Below are positions 1 through 9,611 of a DNA stretch of 64,000 bases, one piece after another. This DNA is from G038396625 sp038396625 (lineage in GTDB: Bacteria > Bacillota > Clostridia > Peptostreptococcales > Thermotaleaceae): NCBI GenBank assembly GCA_038396625.1, contig CP121688.1:3348001-3412000 (forward strand), in the 5' to 3' direction. The translations under genes and the position numbers were made by a program. The notes beneath the pieces were generated by a model that saw only the letters and a program-made list of their open reading frames with translations, searched no databases and had not been told where the DNA came from. The number at the start of each line of letters is the position of its first letter. Within the stretch, counting starts at the first letter, position 1.

Positions 1-9
1 ACAAATCGA

Positions 10-17
10 CTCCTCTC
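10..17 (-). promoter_or_regulatory. Ribosome binding site for a gene running off the left edge
   Basis: On the minus strand GAGAGGAG sits 35 bases after the stop of the OppB-type permease. The start codon would fall at or just beyond position 1. The expected next gene is the partner permease (OppC/DppC type), but none of its coding sequence is visible. Confidence 0.4.
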
Positions 18-51
18 TGAAGATCAAACTTGTGCTATTATTTGATTTTTC

Positions 52-975
52 CTATGCTTTTCCTATTCTAGGATCAACATACGCATATAATAAATCTACT
101 ATTAGATTTACAACACTAAAACAGACTGCGATAAAAAGAACAGCTCCCTGTACAACTGGAAAATCTCTCATTTTAATAGATTCTACCATTAATCTTCCTA
201 GGCCAGGTATAGAAAATATAGATTCGGTTATTATTGCACCCCCTAGTAAATATCCAAATTGCAATCCTACAATTGTAATAATTGGTATAAGCGCATTATT
301 AAAAGCATGTTTAAAGATTACAATATATTCTTTTTGTCCCTTTGCTCTTGCAGTTCTTATATAATCTTGCCGAATTACCTCTAGCATACTCGATCGCGTC
401 ATTCGAGTAATTACAGCTATACTTTGGGCGCCTAGTGCGATTGCGGGCATAATCATATATTCTATTCCATCATAGCCTGAAGCTGGTAGCCATCCCAATT
501 GAACTGAAAATAACAGAATCATTAATAGCCCCACCCAAAACATTGGCATGGATATACCTAGCAATGCAATTACAGTAATAATGGAATCCACCACTGAATA
601 TTGTTTGACTGCTGATATAACGCCAAAAACATTTCCTAGTATAATCGCTAGTATAATTGAGGTGGCCGCTAGTTTAACAGTATTGGGGAAAACTGTAAAT
701 ATTTCCGTCAAAACAGGCCTTTTCGTAATGTATGACATGCCCATATCTTGGTTGAAAACAATTTTTTTAACATAGTTTACATATTGTACAACAAAGGATT
801 CGTTCAATCCCATTTCTTCTCGCAATTCTTCGACTGCTTTTTGATCTGCTTGTTCTCCTAGAATAATTTTAGCTGGATCCCCAGGCGTCATGTAAAGCAG
901 TGAAAAAACAATAAAAGATACGCCTATCAAGACAGGAATCAAATATAATAATCTTCTAACAATATATTTAAACAT
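52..975 (-). CDS. ABC transporter permease, OppB/DppB family
   Basis: Inner-membrane permease of a peptide/nickel-type (DppB/OppB) ABC importer, about 308 residues, the usual size. It has the short N-terminal membrane segment, a long loop with the family phrase SLLYMTPGDPA, and the EAA-type loop DYIRTARAKG that contacts the ATPase. The ATG at 975 is chosen because AGGGGGG lies just upstream; an in-frame ATG at 1002 has no such site. It follows an amidohydrolase gene by 72 bp, so the importer may bring in that enzyme's substrate. Partner permease, ATPases and binding protein would be left of the window. The exact substrate cannot be told. Confidence 0.9.
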   Translation of the reverse strand: MFKYIVRRLLYLIPVLIGVSFIVFSLLYMTPGDPAKIILGEQADQKAVEELREEMGLNESFVVQYVNYVKKIVFNQDMGMSYITKRPVLTEIFTVFPNTVKLAATSIILAIILGNVFGVISAVKQYSVVDSIITVIALLGISMPMFWVGLLMILLFSVQLGWLPASGYDGIEYMIMPAIALGAQSIAVITRMTRSSMLEVIRQDYIRTARAKGQKEYIVIFKHAFNNALIPIITIVGLQFGYLLGGAIITESIFSIPGLGRLMVESIKMRDFPVVQGAVLFIAVCFSVVNLIVDLLYAYVDPRIGKA

Positions 976-1047
976 TCTTATCCCCCCTGGTAGATACATC
1001 ATTACCTTATGTATCTATTTTTTTGTTGAGTTGGAAAACGTTTTTTT

Positions 1048-2475
1048 CTATTTTAAATATTCTTTATAAGCCACTGCTCCCCAAAAATGTTTAGGCATTT
1101 GAATATATTTTTCTGCCTCTGCCCTTTTTAGCATTGTCATGGCTTCTTTTTGCGCATTTTCTAATACTTTTGACTCGTCAATATATGCTATTTGATTGTC
1201 CTCCATTAACACTTTTCCACTCACAATTACAGTGTCCACATCATGACCACTTGCTTGATAAACCATCCTTACAGGCTCCTGCCAAACTGGATATAAATGT
1301 GGCTTTTGCATATTAACACATATTACATCAGCTTTTTTTCCAACTTCTATAGACCCAATGATCGTATCTAGACCGATTGCTTTTGCTGCATCGATTGTTA
1401 CCATCTCTAAAGCTTTTCCAGCTGTAATTAATGATGGATTATGAAAATAACTTCTATGAAGAAGCATTCCTATCCGTATTTTTTCAAGCAAATCATATGT
1501 ACGATTTGGTGCACTTGCATCTGTACAAAAAGTAACATTTGCTCCTGCCTCCAACAATTCGACAACCGGACATCGTGCATGAATATAAGCTGTAGTATAG
1601 GGGCCACTGCAAACATTTGTACCTGTATCAGCTATAATCTTTATCTCTTCTTCACTAATTCCTGTCACGTGTGCAGTAAAAACTTTAGGCCCTAAAATAT
1701 CTAAATGCTCATATGCAAATTTAATGTCCCCTCCAAATGAATGACTGTGAATGGGTGTGCCAAATTCTTCTGCGACATCTCTCATAGCTTTTGATTGTGC
1801 TTTCAACTGATCTATTGTCAATTCTTTAAGGTTTCCAATTGCTGATGGTGTCGGATAACAAAATGTTAATCCATCGTTGGTATTATTGAATTTTTTTACA
1901 GCATTATAAGTAGCTGTAAAAGAGTCTTCAAATGACTTTATTTTTTGATCTCGTATTTTAAATCCATCCCAATCTCTAAAAGTTTTTGGAAATGGTGGAT
2001 AAGGTGTTCCTATTCCAAGAATATCTCTTATTCCGACTTCTTTCATTCCTTCTACATGTGCTTGCGCATATACCAAATCATCATATCTTGGGTCAGAACC
2101 TAGATAGCTCACACCAGTTGTTACACCAAACCTTATTTTTTCTATTCCTGATAATTGTGCTTCTGCAAACCAAAATTCAGGGGTGGTGCATTGATAATAT
2201 ATATACTCATATAGATCTAATAATCCATCTTCAATGATTCCTTCCCCTAGAGTTTTAAGTAATCCATGACCTGCATGGGCATGACTGTCAATGAATCCAG
2301 GTAAAACCACCTTTCCTTTTCCATCAATTACTTTAAGTCCTTGAAATTCATCACGATCTTTTCCTACATACGCAATGGTATCTCCTTTAATGCCTATCGT
2401 TGCTTCTCTTAGAATTCTACGATCTTTATCCATACTTATAACTGTACAGTTTCTTAATAAAATATCAAAATCCAT
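1048..2475 (-). CDS. Amidohydrolase of the TRZ/ATZ (chlorohydrolase/deaminase) family
   Basis: Predicted cytosolic metal-dependent hydrolase or deaminase of the ATZ/TRZ group (relatives act on guanine, cytosine, S-adenosylhomocysteine or triazines). An N-terminal beta-sandwich strand set precedes the TIM barrel. Metal ligands are visible as H65 and H67 in FIDSHAHAGH, a histidine in IHSHSFGG, one in FTAHVTG and the aspartate in FCTDAS. At 475 residues it is normal length. It is a clear paralogue of the gene at 4380-5864: both share the N-terminal MDK-RRI region, an FWG motif near the C terminus and much of the barrel. The OppB-type permease follows downstream. The substrate is unknown. Confidence 0.85.
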   Translation of the reverse strand: MDFDILLRNCTVISMDKDRRILREATIGIKGDTIAYVGKDRDEFQGLKVIDGKGKVVLPGFIDSHAHAGHGLLKTLGEGIIEDGLLDLYEYIYYQCTTPEFWFAEAQLSGIEKIRFGVTTGVSYLGSDPRYDDLVYAQAHVEGMKEVGIRDILGIGTPYPPFPKTFRDWDGFKIRDQKIKSFEDSFTATYNAVKKFNNTNDGLTFCYPTPSAIGNLKELTIDQLKAQSKAMRDVAEEFGTPIHSHSFGGDIKFAYEHLDILGPKVFTAHVTGISEEEIKIIADTGTNVCSGPYTTAYIHARCPVVELLEAGANVTFCTDASAPNRTYDLLEKIRIGMLLHRSYFHNPSLITAGKALEMVTIDAAKAIGLDTIIGSIEVGKKADVICVNMQKPHLYPVWQEPVRMVYQASGHDVDTVIVSGKVLMEDNQIAYIDESKVLENAQKEAMTMLKRAEAEKYIQMPKHFWGAVAYKEYLK

Positions 2476-2888
2476 CCTATCACTCCCTATTCGAATATAA
2501 GTAACCTAACTAAATAAAATCATTTCACTTGCACTCTCATACTATAAAAAATAGCTGTTTGTTGAGAACTGAACGCTTAATCTAAGGATCCAGTTACCAA
2601 GCTTACGATAGCACAAAAGTGTAATTTTTCTTAATTTTTCTTGTTTGTAAACAATTCTATCATTTGGTTTTTATCCCTTTGTCTCTATAGGATAAAAAAA
2701 TGTCAAACACTTTGCCGAATTAGATAAATTCATCATTTAATCAATGCTCCACCTACGAATCATTGATGTAAGAAGTCAAGTCATTTTCATGGCTAATATC
2801 TCATGAAAAAAGAGAATGAACATTTTCATCCTCTCTCAATTTTTATATTGTATTGAAACCTTTAATTGATTGTTTTTATTTTAAAATC
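2476..2888. other. Intergenic region between two amidohydrolase units
   Basis: About 410 AT-rich bases. The right end carries the terminator of the gene at 2889-4364; the left part should hold the promoter for the gene at 1048-2475. A TTGACA is present on the minus strand near 2700, but no well-spaced -10 was found. No coding sequence is convincing here. Confidence 0.5.
2806..2834 (-). terminator. Rho-independent terminator after the atypical amidohydrolase gene
   Basis: On the minus strand AGAGGATGAA pairs with TTCATTCTCT across a 4-base loop (one G-U pair) and is followed by six T. It lies 55 bases after the stop at 2889. Confidence 0.7.
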
Positions 2889-4364
2889 TTATTTCTTATT
2901 CTTTTCAATTACATGAAATGAAGATTGAAAAAGCTCTTTCTCTAATAAATGTTGATAATCTCTTTCAATATACCCTAATCGCATCTTATTAAAATATTTC
3001 TGCCCTTTTATTCTTATTTCTTCTAAATCAATGTTTGGAATAATTCTATTTTCCATCACAATCCGTCCATTAATAATGGACATCTTAACATCCCTACCTG
3101 AAGCACACATCATCATTGTTCGAATTGGATCTTCCACTGGTCCTATATGAAAACCGTCCAAATCAATGATAATAATATCTGCCTTTGCACCAACAGTAAG
3201 TCGTCCTAGGTCTTCTCTTCCTAAAAACTTAGCGCCTCCAAGGGTCGCTGAACGGAATACATCAGCATAAGTAGAATCTTTTACATCATTTTCTAATATT
3301 CTTGAAATCATACTTGCTGTTCGGATATTTTGAAAAAAGTCTGGAGGAAATGTATCTGTTCCTATTGCCAAATTAATCCCTCGTCTTTTATATTTTGCAA
3401 AGGTTTCAAGAGCTGAACCATGGCGACCAATCACTAAGGGGCAATGAATTACTGTTGTTTCAGTTTCCTGTAATAGTTCTAAGTCATCGCCTTCCCCTTT
3501 ATCTACTCTGCTATAGCCTGTTACATAATCAGCATGGGGGATGGCCGTACGATGCCCTAAAAATCCTAGATCATATAAAAATCTGATTGGCGTTTTATGA
3601 TGTCTACGATGGATTTCATTATACTCATAAAGTCCCTGGGCTGCATGAAGCCTCACTGGACATCCTAATTCTTCACTAAATCTTTTTGTATTGATTAGAT
3701 TTTGTGGTGTTTGAGTTTCAATTCTCTCTGGCGCAAGCATTCCATGAATCAGCCCTTCATATGCACCATCAAAGTTTTGGACAAATTCCACCGCACGCTT
3801 TAAGCCTTCTTCCCCTTCTTTTTCATTCCAGCAGACTTCTATTTCTCCATTTGGCTTAACAACTCTTATACCAGATTGATAACTTGGTCCCATATACATA
3901 CGTAGACCTAACTTGCCGGCATGGTGTACTGCCGCTTCTAATTCCTGATAGGTCTCTGCCCATTTTTTATAAAAAACAGAGGTTATGGGCATCGCTGTGG
4001 TAACACCATGCATGATTAATTGTGTGTACGCATATAAAGACTTAAATCCCTCTTCTTCAGCAGCCATGACCTCATGGTAACCTTTTTCATAATATTCTTT
4101 AGACCAAAGAAGATTTTTCTGTCTTAGCGCATCTGCCTCCATATGTATGATATCATGATCAATATCACCCAGTGCATTTAGATCAATAAAACCTGGACTT
4201 ACTACCGCATTTCCAGCTTCAATTGTCTTATCCACCTGTCCTTCATAGTCATGTCCTACAAATACAATAGTATCTTTCTCAAAAACAACTTCCCCATCCT
4301 TAAAAATTACATGATCCTGTCCATCAAAACCGATAACAAACTTACTCTTAATTTTTGTTTTCAT
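2889..4364 (-). CDS. Amidohydrolase-superfamily protein lacking the HxH metal motif
   Basis: A 491-residue TIM-barrel amidohydrolase relative. The strand-1 motif that normally reads HxH is replaced: GFIDLNALGD has N63 and L65 where the neighbouring paralogues have histidines. Later ligands persist: a histidine in VRLHAAQG, one in AIPHADY and the aspartate in IGTDTFPP. This suggests a single-metal enzyme or altered chemistry rather than a dead gene, because the rest is intact and the start (ATG at 4364, AAGGAGG upstream) is good. It ends one short operon with the gene at 4380-5864, whose stop is only 15 bp upstream of this start. The two products may act in sequence or as a pair. The substrate is unknown. 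Confidence 0.8.
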   Translation of the reverse strand: MKTKIKSKFVIGFDGQDHVIFKDGEVVFEKDTIVFVGHDYEGQVDKTIEAGNAVVSPGFIDLNALGDIDHDIIHMEADALRQKNLLWSKEYYEKGYHEVMAAEEEGFKSLYAYTQLIMHGVTTAMPITSVFYKKWAETYQELEAAVHHAGKLGLRMYMGPSYQSGIRVVKPNGEIEVCWNEKEGEEGLKRAVEFVQNFDGAYEGLIHGMLAPERIETQTPQNLINTKRFSEELGCPVRLHAAQGLYEYNEIHRRHHKTPIRFLYDLGFLGHRTAIPHADYVTGYSRVDKGEGDDLELLQETETTVIHCPLVIGRHGSALETFAKYKRRGINLAIGTDTFPPDFFQNIRTASMISRILENDVKDSTYADVFRSATLGGAKFLGREDLGRLTVGAKADIIIIDLDGFHIGPVEDPIRTMMMCASGRDVKMSIINGRIVMENRIIPNIDLEEIRIKGQKYFNKMRLGYIERDYQHLLEKELFQSSFHVIEKNKK

Positions 4365-4379
4365 TCTAATACCTCCTTA

Positions 4380-5864
4380 TTATTGGTTATTTGGATCATA
4401 TCTTCTTTCATCTACATATGCCCGAGCATGTCCCCAGAAATATTTGGTTGGTTGCATATATTTTTTCAGTCCAGCTCTCTCAATCGTAGCAATTGATTCT
4501 TGATTTGCTTCTTCCAGTACTTGTTTTTCATCTACGGTCAATACCTGTCGATCTTTCATCATGATTTTTCCATCTACAATGACATTGTCCACGTCATTTG
4601 CTACAGCTTGATATATCAACCGGTGAACATACATGAAGTTAGGAGTCAAATGGGGTTGCTGCATATTAATTGTAATCACATCCGCTTTTTTACCTGCCTC
4701 TAGTGAACCTAACTCATCATCCCATCCAACGCAACGGGCCGCATCAATTGTTACCATCTCTAATAATTTCCCGGGAGGAAAATAATAGTAGTCTTTTAAT
4801 ACTGCCTGATGTATCATTTGTGTTTTTCTCATGGCCTGGAACATATCAAAGGTAGCAGATGGCGAAGTTCCATCCGTTGAAATAGCCACAGTAGCACCCA
4901 TTTCAATGAGTTCAGTAATGGGTGTTCGAGCATTCACTTGTCCAAAACCCGGTGCAGTACTTACATGGGTACCTGTTTCAGCTAAAATACGGGCCTCATC
5001 AAAGGAAATCCCCCTACAATGCTGTAAGTGAACATCTGGGCCCAGCAACGCATTTTCTTTATCTTGAATTGCAAGATGAACCATTCCACCAAACGCATCG
5101 GAATGGATGCGTGTATTGTATTTTTTAGCAATTTCTCTAATCCTTTTCGCCTGCAAACGGTCATGATCCGTCAACCCATATAGCTGATCTGGAGGTGTGG
5201 GATGAGATGGATTAACCGATGTTACGATTACGAAAGGAGTAATAAAGGCACGAGTCCTGTCCTCATTAGCATGATTCAAAGCTTCAATCACTGCTTCTGC
5301 ACCTTTTATCACCTCATCATATGTTACTTCTTTTACAATCCTCTTCTCATCTATCCAGCGACTAAATTGATGGGGCCAAGGGGGATTGCAAGGTCCTGTG
5401 CATACAATTTCTCTCACCCCTACTTCTGCATAGGCTTTTGCATGGTTTATAGCAAAAATAGGATCATCAGAACGGGGCATTGAGCCTAGTACGCACACAC
5501 CAGTTGTAACTCCTGACTTTAAGCGTTCAATTGCAGACAGTTTTCCTTCGTAATACCAAAAATCATCTGTAACATAGTTTTTGTATGTATGGGTCAATAT
5601 TGGCATCCAAAAGCTGCTATTCTCCATTGCAATCGTTTTAAACATGGAATGTCCTCCATGACCATGAGCATCAATAAAGCCTGGTAAAATACAATGATGT
5701 TTGCAGTCTAACACCTTCTCTGCTTCATATTTTCGTATCAGATTTTCTGAAGCATCTACCTCCAAAATACGTCCATTGTGAATCGCCACTGCTCCATCTT
5801 CAAAAATGCGCCTTTCTTTATCCATCGTAATTACAACTCCATGCACAAGTAATAAATCAATCAT
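4380..5864 (-). CDS. Amidohydrolase of the TRZ/ATZ family
   Basis: Cytosolic metal-dependent amidohydrolase or deaminase, 494 residues. H67 and H69 lie in GFIDAHGHGG; later metal ligands are in RIHSDAFGG, LQHCRGIS and AISTDGTSP. The start is set at 5864 because GAAGGGGG lies ten bases upstream; a longer reading to 5906 lacks a binding site and adds an unrelated polar stretch. It is a paralogue of the enzyme at 1048-2475 (shared FWG near the C terminus). It is first in a unit with the HxH-less relative at 2889-4364. The natural substrate is not evident. Confidence 0.85.
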   Translation of the reverse strand: MIDLLLVHGVVITMDKERRIFEDGAVAIHNGRILEVDASENLIRKYEAEKVLDCKHHCILPGFIDAHGHGGHSMFKTIAMENSSFWMPILTHTYKNYVTDDFWYYEGKLSAIERLKSGVTTGVCVLGSMPRSDDPIFAINHAKAYAEVGVREIVCTGPCNPPWPHQFSRWIDEKRIVKEVTYDEVIKGAEAVIEALNHANEDRTRAFITPFVIVTSVNPSHPTPPDQLYGLTDHDRLQAKRIREIAKKYNTRIHSDAFGGMVHLAIQDKENALLGPDVHLQHCRGISFDEARILAETGTHVSTAPGFGQVNARTPITELIEMGATVAISTDGTSPSATFDMFQAMRKTQMIHQAVLKDYYYFPPGKLLEMVTIDAARCVGWDDELGSLEAGKKADVITINMQQPHLTPNFMYVHRLIYQAVANDVDNVIVDGKIMMKDRQVLTVDEKQVLEEANQESIATIERAGLKKYMQPTKYFWGHARAYVDERRYDPNNQ

Positions 5865-5990
5865 CTTATGATATCCCCCTTCATCTAAATTTTTACTCTT
5901 GTTCATTGTATTTTTTAGAGTATATTTCCTTTATTGAATCGTATACTAATTGCTTTTATCTTGACTTCTAATTCATAATAAAAAATCCCT

Positions 5991-6029
5991 TAAAATTTGC
6001 ACACCAAACTTATAGGTATGCAAATTTTA
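5991..6029 (-). terminator. Rho-independent terminator after the YtcJ-like gene
   Basis: A 15-bp stem (arms 5991-6005 and 6015-6029) with one wobble pair. On the minus strand it is followed by GGGATTTTTTATT. It lies 47 bases after the stop at 6076 and separates the NhaC unit from the next amidohydrolase pair. Confidence 0.8.
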
Positions 6030-6075
6030 GGATTTTATTGAAATACTTTTATATAACTTTCTAATCAATCATTGA

Positions 6076-7749
6076 TTATTTCTGATACACTATTTCTCCA
6101 TCTACCATCGTTAACGTTACTTCTATATCTTTTAACGCTTCTTCTTTTATGGTATCTAGATTTCTATCTAACATTACGATATCTGCTAATTTTCCTGACT
6201 CTATAGAACCTTTGATATCCGCTTCTCCTGTTATATAGGCTCCATTTAAAGTCATCATTCGTATCCCTTCCTCAACAGAAATACATTCCTCATGTCCAAG
6301 CTGATAGCCTTGCATTCCTTTTCTTGTAACTGCAGAATACAAACCCCAGAATGGATTTATATGTGCACAAGGCATATCTGTACTGATAGAAGATATAACG
6401 CCTGCATTATTATAGGTTTTTAAAGGAAGAAAGCTTATTTGCTTATCCATTGGTAGTAGCTGATCATATCCATCTGCCTCACCATATATAAATGATGGCT
6501 GCAAAGATGCCATAATACCTGCTTCCTTCATTTTCTCAAGACTCTCTTGTGAAGGGTAGTAAGCATGTATTAAATGATGTGTTCTTTTTACAGGATTGGC
6601 CTTATAGGCTTCATAAATGGCATCTACTGCTTCTTCTATTGCGATGTCTCCCATAACATGAATACCTATACTCCAACCCGCATCATGTGCTTTTTTTATC
6701 CAATGCTTTAAATTGGATAAATCAAGTCTTAAATTAACATCTCTAGGTTTTTCTTCTCCTAGATATGGCCATGATAATAAAGCTGTTTTTGATGTCAATC
6801 CCCCGTCTATTGCCATCTTTAGCCCACCATATCTTAACCATTCATCACCAAATCCAGTATAAACTCCTATCTCATCAATAAAGCGATCCATTTGCTCCAT
6901 CTTTTGTTTTAATGTAAATCCATACCAATTTGGCATCAAATTGACCCTTAATTTCAGTTGCTCATCATTCTTTAAGTTTTGATATGCTCTACAAATATTA
7001 GGACTTACTCCTGGCTCTACGATGCTGGTTATACCATATTTATGATACTCTTTCATACCAAATGCTATATACTTTTCAAATATTTTTATTGAGGTATCTC
7101 CTTTTCCTCCACCAAAATCATCGGCACCAAAGGCTCCTGGCATGACATTTCTTACAAGTAAAACAGCTTTACCTAGTAGTATCCCCGTCGGCTCTCCTGT
7201 TTGTGTATCACGCTGTATTTCTCCTCCTTCAGGGTTAGGGGTATCCTTAGTGATTCCTGCTTCAGCCAATGCAGCTGAATTGACAACACATGCCCCAAAT
7301 ATCCTTTCCAATACAACTGGATTATTGGGCGCTGCCTCATCTATATCCCAGCGATTAGGCATTCTATTTTCTTTAAACTGTGTTTCAATCCAACTTCCAC
7401 CTTGCAACCAGGTGTTTTTAGGTATTTCATCTACTGCTTGAGCAATTTTTTCTTTTAATTCGTCTATAGTCTTGATCCCAAAGGTAATAAGACCTTGCAT
7501 TAACAAACCAGCTTCCCATAAATGGGTATGGGAATCTATAATTCCAGGTATAATTGTTTTAGATTGACAATCATAGAGCTTTGTTTGGTCTGTTTTTAGA
7601 GCCATGATCTCCTCATTGCTTCCAACGGAAACAATTTTATTCCCAGCGATAGCAACTGCTTCTGCTTTTGAATTTTTTTCATCGATAGTATATATATTGG
7701 CATTGTAGAGTATATAATCTATTGCATATAAATTGCTTACTTTTTTCAT
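6076..7749 (-). CDS. Amidohydrolase family 3 (YtcJ-like) enzyme
   Basis: A 557-residue amidohydrolase of the YtcJ/exoenzyme-regulator type. The metal motif is in GIIDSHTHLWEAG. WLQGGSW follows, then GGLKMAIDGGLTS around the barrel centre, a histidine in IGIHVMGDIAIEEA, another in HLIHAYYPS, and a terminal aspartate in SSISTDMPCAHINP. Members hydrolyse amide or N-formyl bonds, but few have known natural substrates. The start at 7749 has GGAGG nine bases upstream. It lies 69 bp after the NhaC antiporter and ends the operon that begins with the allantoinase-like gene. Confidence 0.85.
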   Translation of the reverse strand: MKKVSNLYAIDYILYNANIYTIDEKNSKAEAVAIAGNKIVSVGSNEEIMALKTDQTKLYDCQSKTIIPGIIDSHTHLWEAGLLMQGLITFGIKTIDELKEKIAQAVDEIPKNTWLQGGSWIETQFKENRMPNRWDIDEAAPNNPVVLERIFGACVVNSAALAEAGITKDTPNPEGGEIQRDTQTGEPTGILLGKAVLLVRNVMPGAFGADDFGGGKGDTSIKIFEKYIAFGMKEYHKYGITSIVEPGVSPNICRAYQNLKNDEQLKLRVNLMPNWYGFTLKQKMEQMDRFIDEIGVYTGFGDEWLRYGGLKMAIDGGLTSKTALLSWPYLGEEKPRDVNLRLDLSNLKHWIKKAHDAGWSIGIHVMGDIAIEEAVDAIYEAYKANPVKRTHHLIHAYYPSQESLEKMKEAGIMASLQPSFIYGEADGYDQLLPMDKQISFLPLKTYNNAGVISSISTDMPCAHINPFWGLYSAVTRKGMQGYQLGHEECISVEEGIRMMTLNGAYITGEADIKGSIESGKLADIVMLDRNLDTIKEEALKDIEVTLTMVDGEIVYQK

Positions 7750-7818
7750 GACAATCCTCCATTTATGTAATTTAAAACTTTAACACAATCTTCTTTTGTT
7801 TCAAAATTTGGGGGAAAA

Positions 7819-9363
7819 TTAATTTTTTACTTCTGCCAAATGTGCTTTTGCTTTACTTTGTAATATCTTTAATCCTAAAATTATCGACAAAGCTGTTGCT
7901 AAAATTCCTATCAAAGGAGTGATTAACCCTCCCACGGCAAAACCGATAGCCGATGAAATCCCTACAGTAATAGCATATGGTAATTGGGTTCTCACGTGCT
8001 CTACATGGTCAGCTCCTGCTGCGGTTGAAGCAAGGATCGTTGTATCTGATATAGGCGAACAGTGATCTCCAAAAGCGCCACCACTTAATACTGCGCCTAT
8101 CATTAGTGGAATAGGAATCCCAAAAGTATGCGCCATAGGAATGCCTATAGGCATCATAATGGACCATACGCCCCAAGAGCTACCTGTAGAAAAACCTACT
8201 AGTGCCCCAACAATAAAGATCAAAGCTGGAATTAGTCCTGGTGAAATAGATGTTCCTTGTACGAAGGTTATTAAGAATCCCTTAAGATTCATTATTTTTG
8301 TAATAGAACCTATGGACCAAGCTAATACAAGAATCATTGGAATTTCAGAGTTTAAAACAACACCTCTCACAAACTTTGAAACGATTTCATTATAAGAAAA
8401 TATTTTAGAATTCGCACCCATAATCCCTGCTAACAAAGCACCAACTAAGAAACCTGTTATAATGCCCAAGGTTATGTTTGCATTCATAAATGCACCACCT
8501 AAGCCATTTTTATGAACTTCTCCTGTCCAGAATATAACTGCAAGCAACGTTGCGAACAAACCTCCAATTGGAACAAGAAAGTTTTTAATTGTTAATCTAA
8601 CATTTTGGGGAATATCAAACTCATTTTCGTTTTCTTTTGTCATAGGATTATCGTTTTCCCCAATAAGTTGACCTGTTTCAATCGCTCTTTTTTCTGCATA
8701 ATACATTGGGCCAACATCAATGGATCTCATGATAACATATAATAATGCAAGCATTCCAAAGGAAGCATATAGATTGAAAGGAATTGCTTTCACAAACAAT
8801 GACCACGGATTATCTGTTAAATTCAAAGCCGTAAGCTGCGTAGCAACTAAGCCCGTTGCGTATACCCCATAACTGGTTATCGGTGAGAGGGATGCAAAGG
8901 GACATCCCATGACATCACATATATATGCGAGCTTAACCCTTGATACTCTCAACCGTTCTGTTATCGGTCTCATAATTGCTCCTAATGTTAGCGTTGGCTC
9001 TGTATAAATAAATGCAAAAGCACTAACATAAGCAAGTAATTGTGCTGATTTTCTTGTTTTAACTTTTTTTGTTACTGTATCCCCAAATGCCTTTGCAACA
9101 CCAGAAGCCTTTATCATATATACAAAGCCTCCACATGCAGTAATTAGCATCAACATTCCTGCATTCCACTCGTCGCCTATCAATGGAATAAAAAAGTCAG
9201 ATACCATTTTAGGTAAAGCAATAATGGGGTTCCAGCCATTAATAATAGTAACCCCTACCCAAAGTCCTAATACTAATGATAATATTGTTTGTTTCGTTAT
9301 TAATGCCATTCCAATAGCCACAAGCGGTGGTATCAATGATAATATGCCATAATCTGCTTCCAT
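7819..9363 (-). CDS. Na+/H+ antiporter of the NhaC family
   Basis: Integral membrane carrier, 514 residues, with about 11-12 hydrophobic segments. Family phrases include TEPTLTLGAIMRP, FSTGSSWGVWSIMMPIG and GAVLSGGAFGDHCSPISDTTILAS. NhaC proteins exchange Na+ for H+ or, in the MleN subgroup, exchange carboxylates with cation coupling. Its place between two amidohydrolase genes suggests it imports their substrate or exports a carboxylate product. AAGGAGG supports the start at 9363. Confidence 0.88.
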   Translation of the reverse strand: MEADYGILSLIPPLVAIGMALITKQTILSLVLGLWVGVTIINGWNPIIALPKMVSDFFIPLIGDEWNAGMLMLITACGGFVYMIKASGVAKAFGDTVTKKVKTRKSAQLLAYVSAFAFIYTEPTLTLGAIMRPITERLRVSRVKLAYICDVMGCPFASLSPITSYGVYATGLVATQLTALNLTDNPWSLFVKAIPFNLYASFGMLALLYVIMRSIDVGPMYYAEKRAIETGQLIGENDNPMTKENENEFDIPQNVRLTIKNFLVPIGGLFATLLAVIFWTGEVHKNGLGGAFMNANITLGIITGFLVGALLAGIMGANSKIFSYNEIVSKFVRGVVLNSEIPMILVLAWSIGSITKIMNLKGFLITFVQGTSISPGLIPALIFIVGALVGFSTGSSWGVWSIMMPIGIPMAHTFGIPIPLMIGAVLSGGAFGDHCSPISDTTILASTAAGADHVEHVRTQLPYAITVGISSAIGFAVGGLITPLIGILATALSIILGLKILQSKAKAHLAEVKN

Positions 9364-9611
9364 CTTTTATCCTCCTTTTGTTATTCAAGGTTTTAATAAC
9401 ATTTTCATTCAACACAATAATCTCTTTTGTTTGTAGCTGTGCTTCTTTAAAAAACTTTATTCACTCTATTGCTAATTTTAAAAATATTATTTATTTATCC
9501 CATTGCAAAACCCTCCCTCTTCACATATTTTTTTGATTTTTAATAAGCATCTTTGGTGCAAAAACATAATTGTATGTAACGAAAATTATCCTTAATAACA
9601 AATAGAAATTT

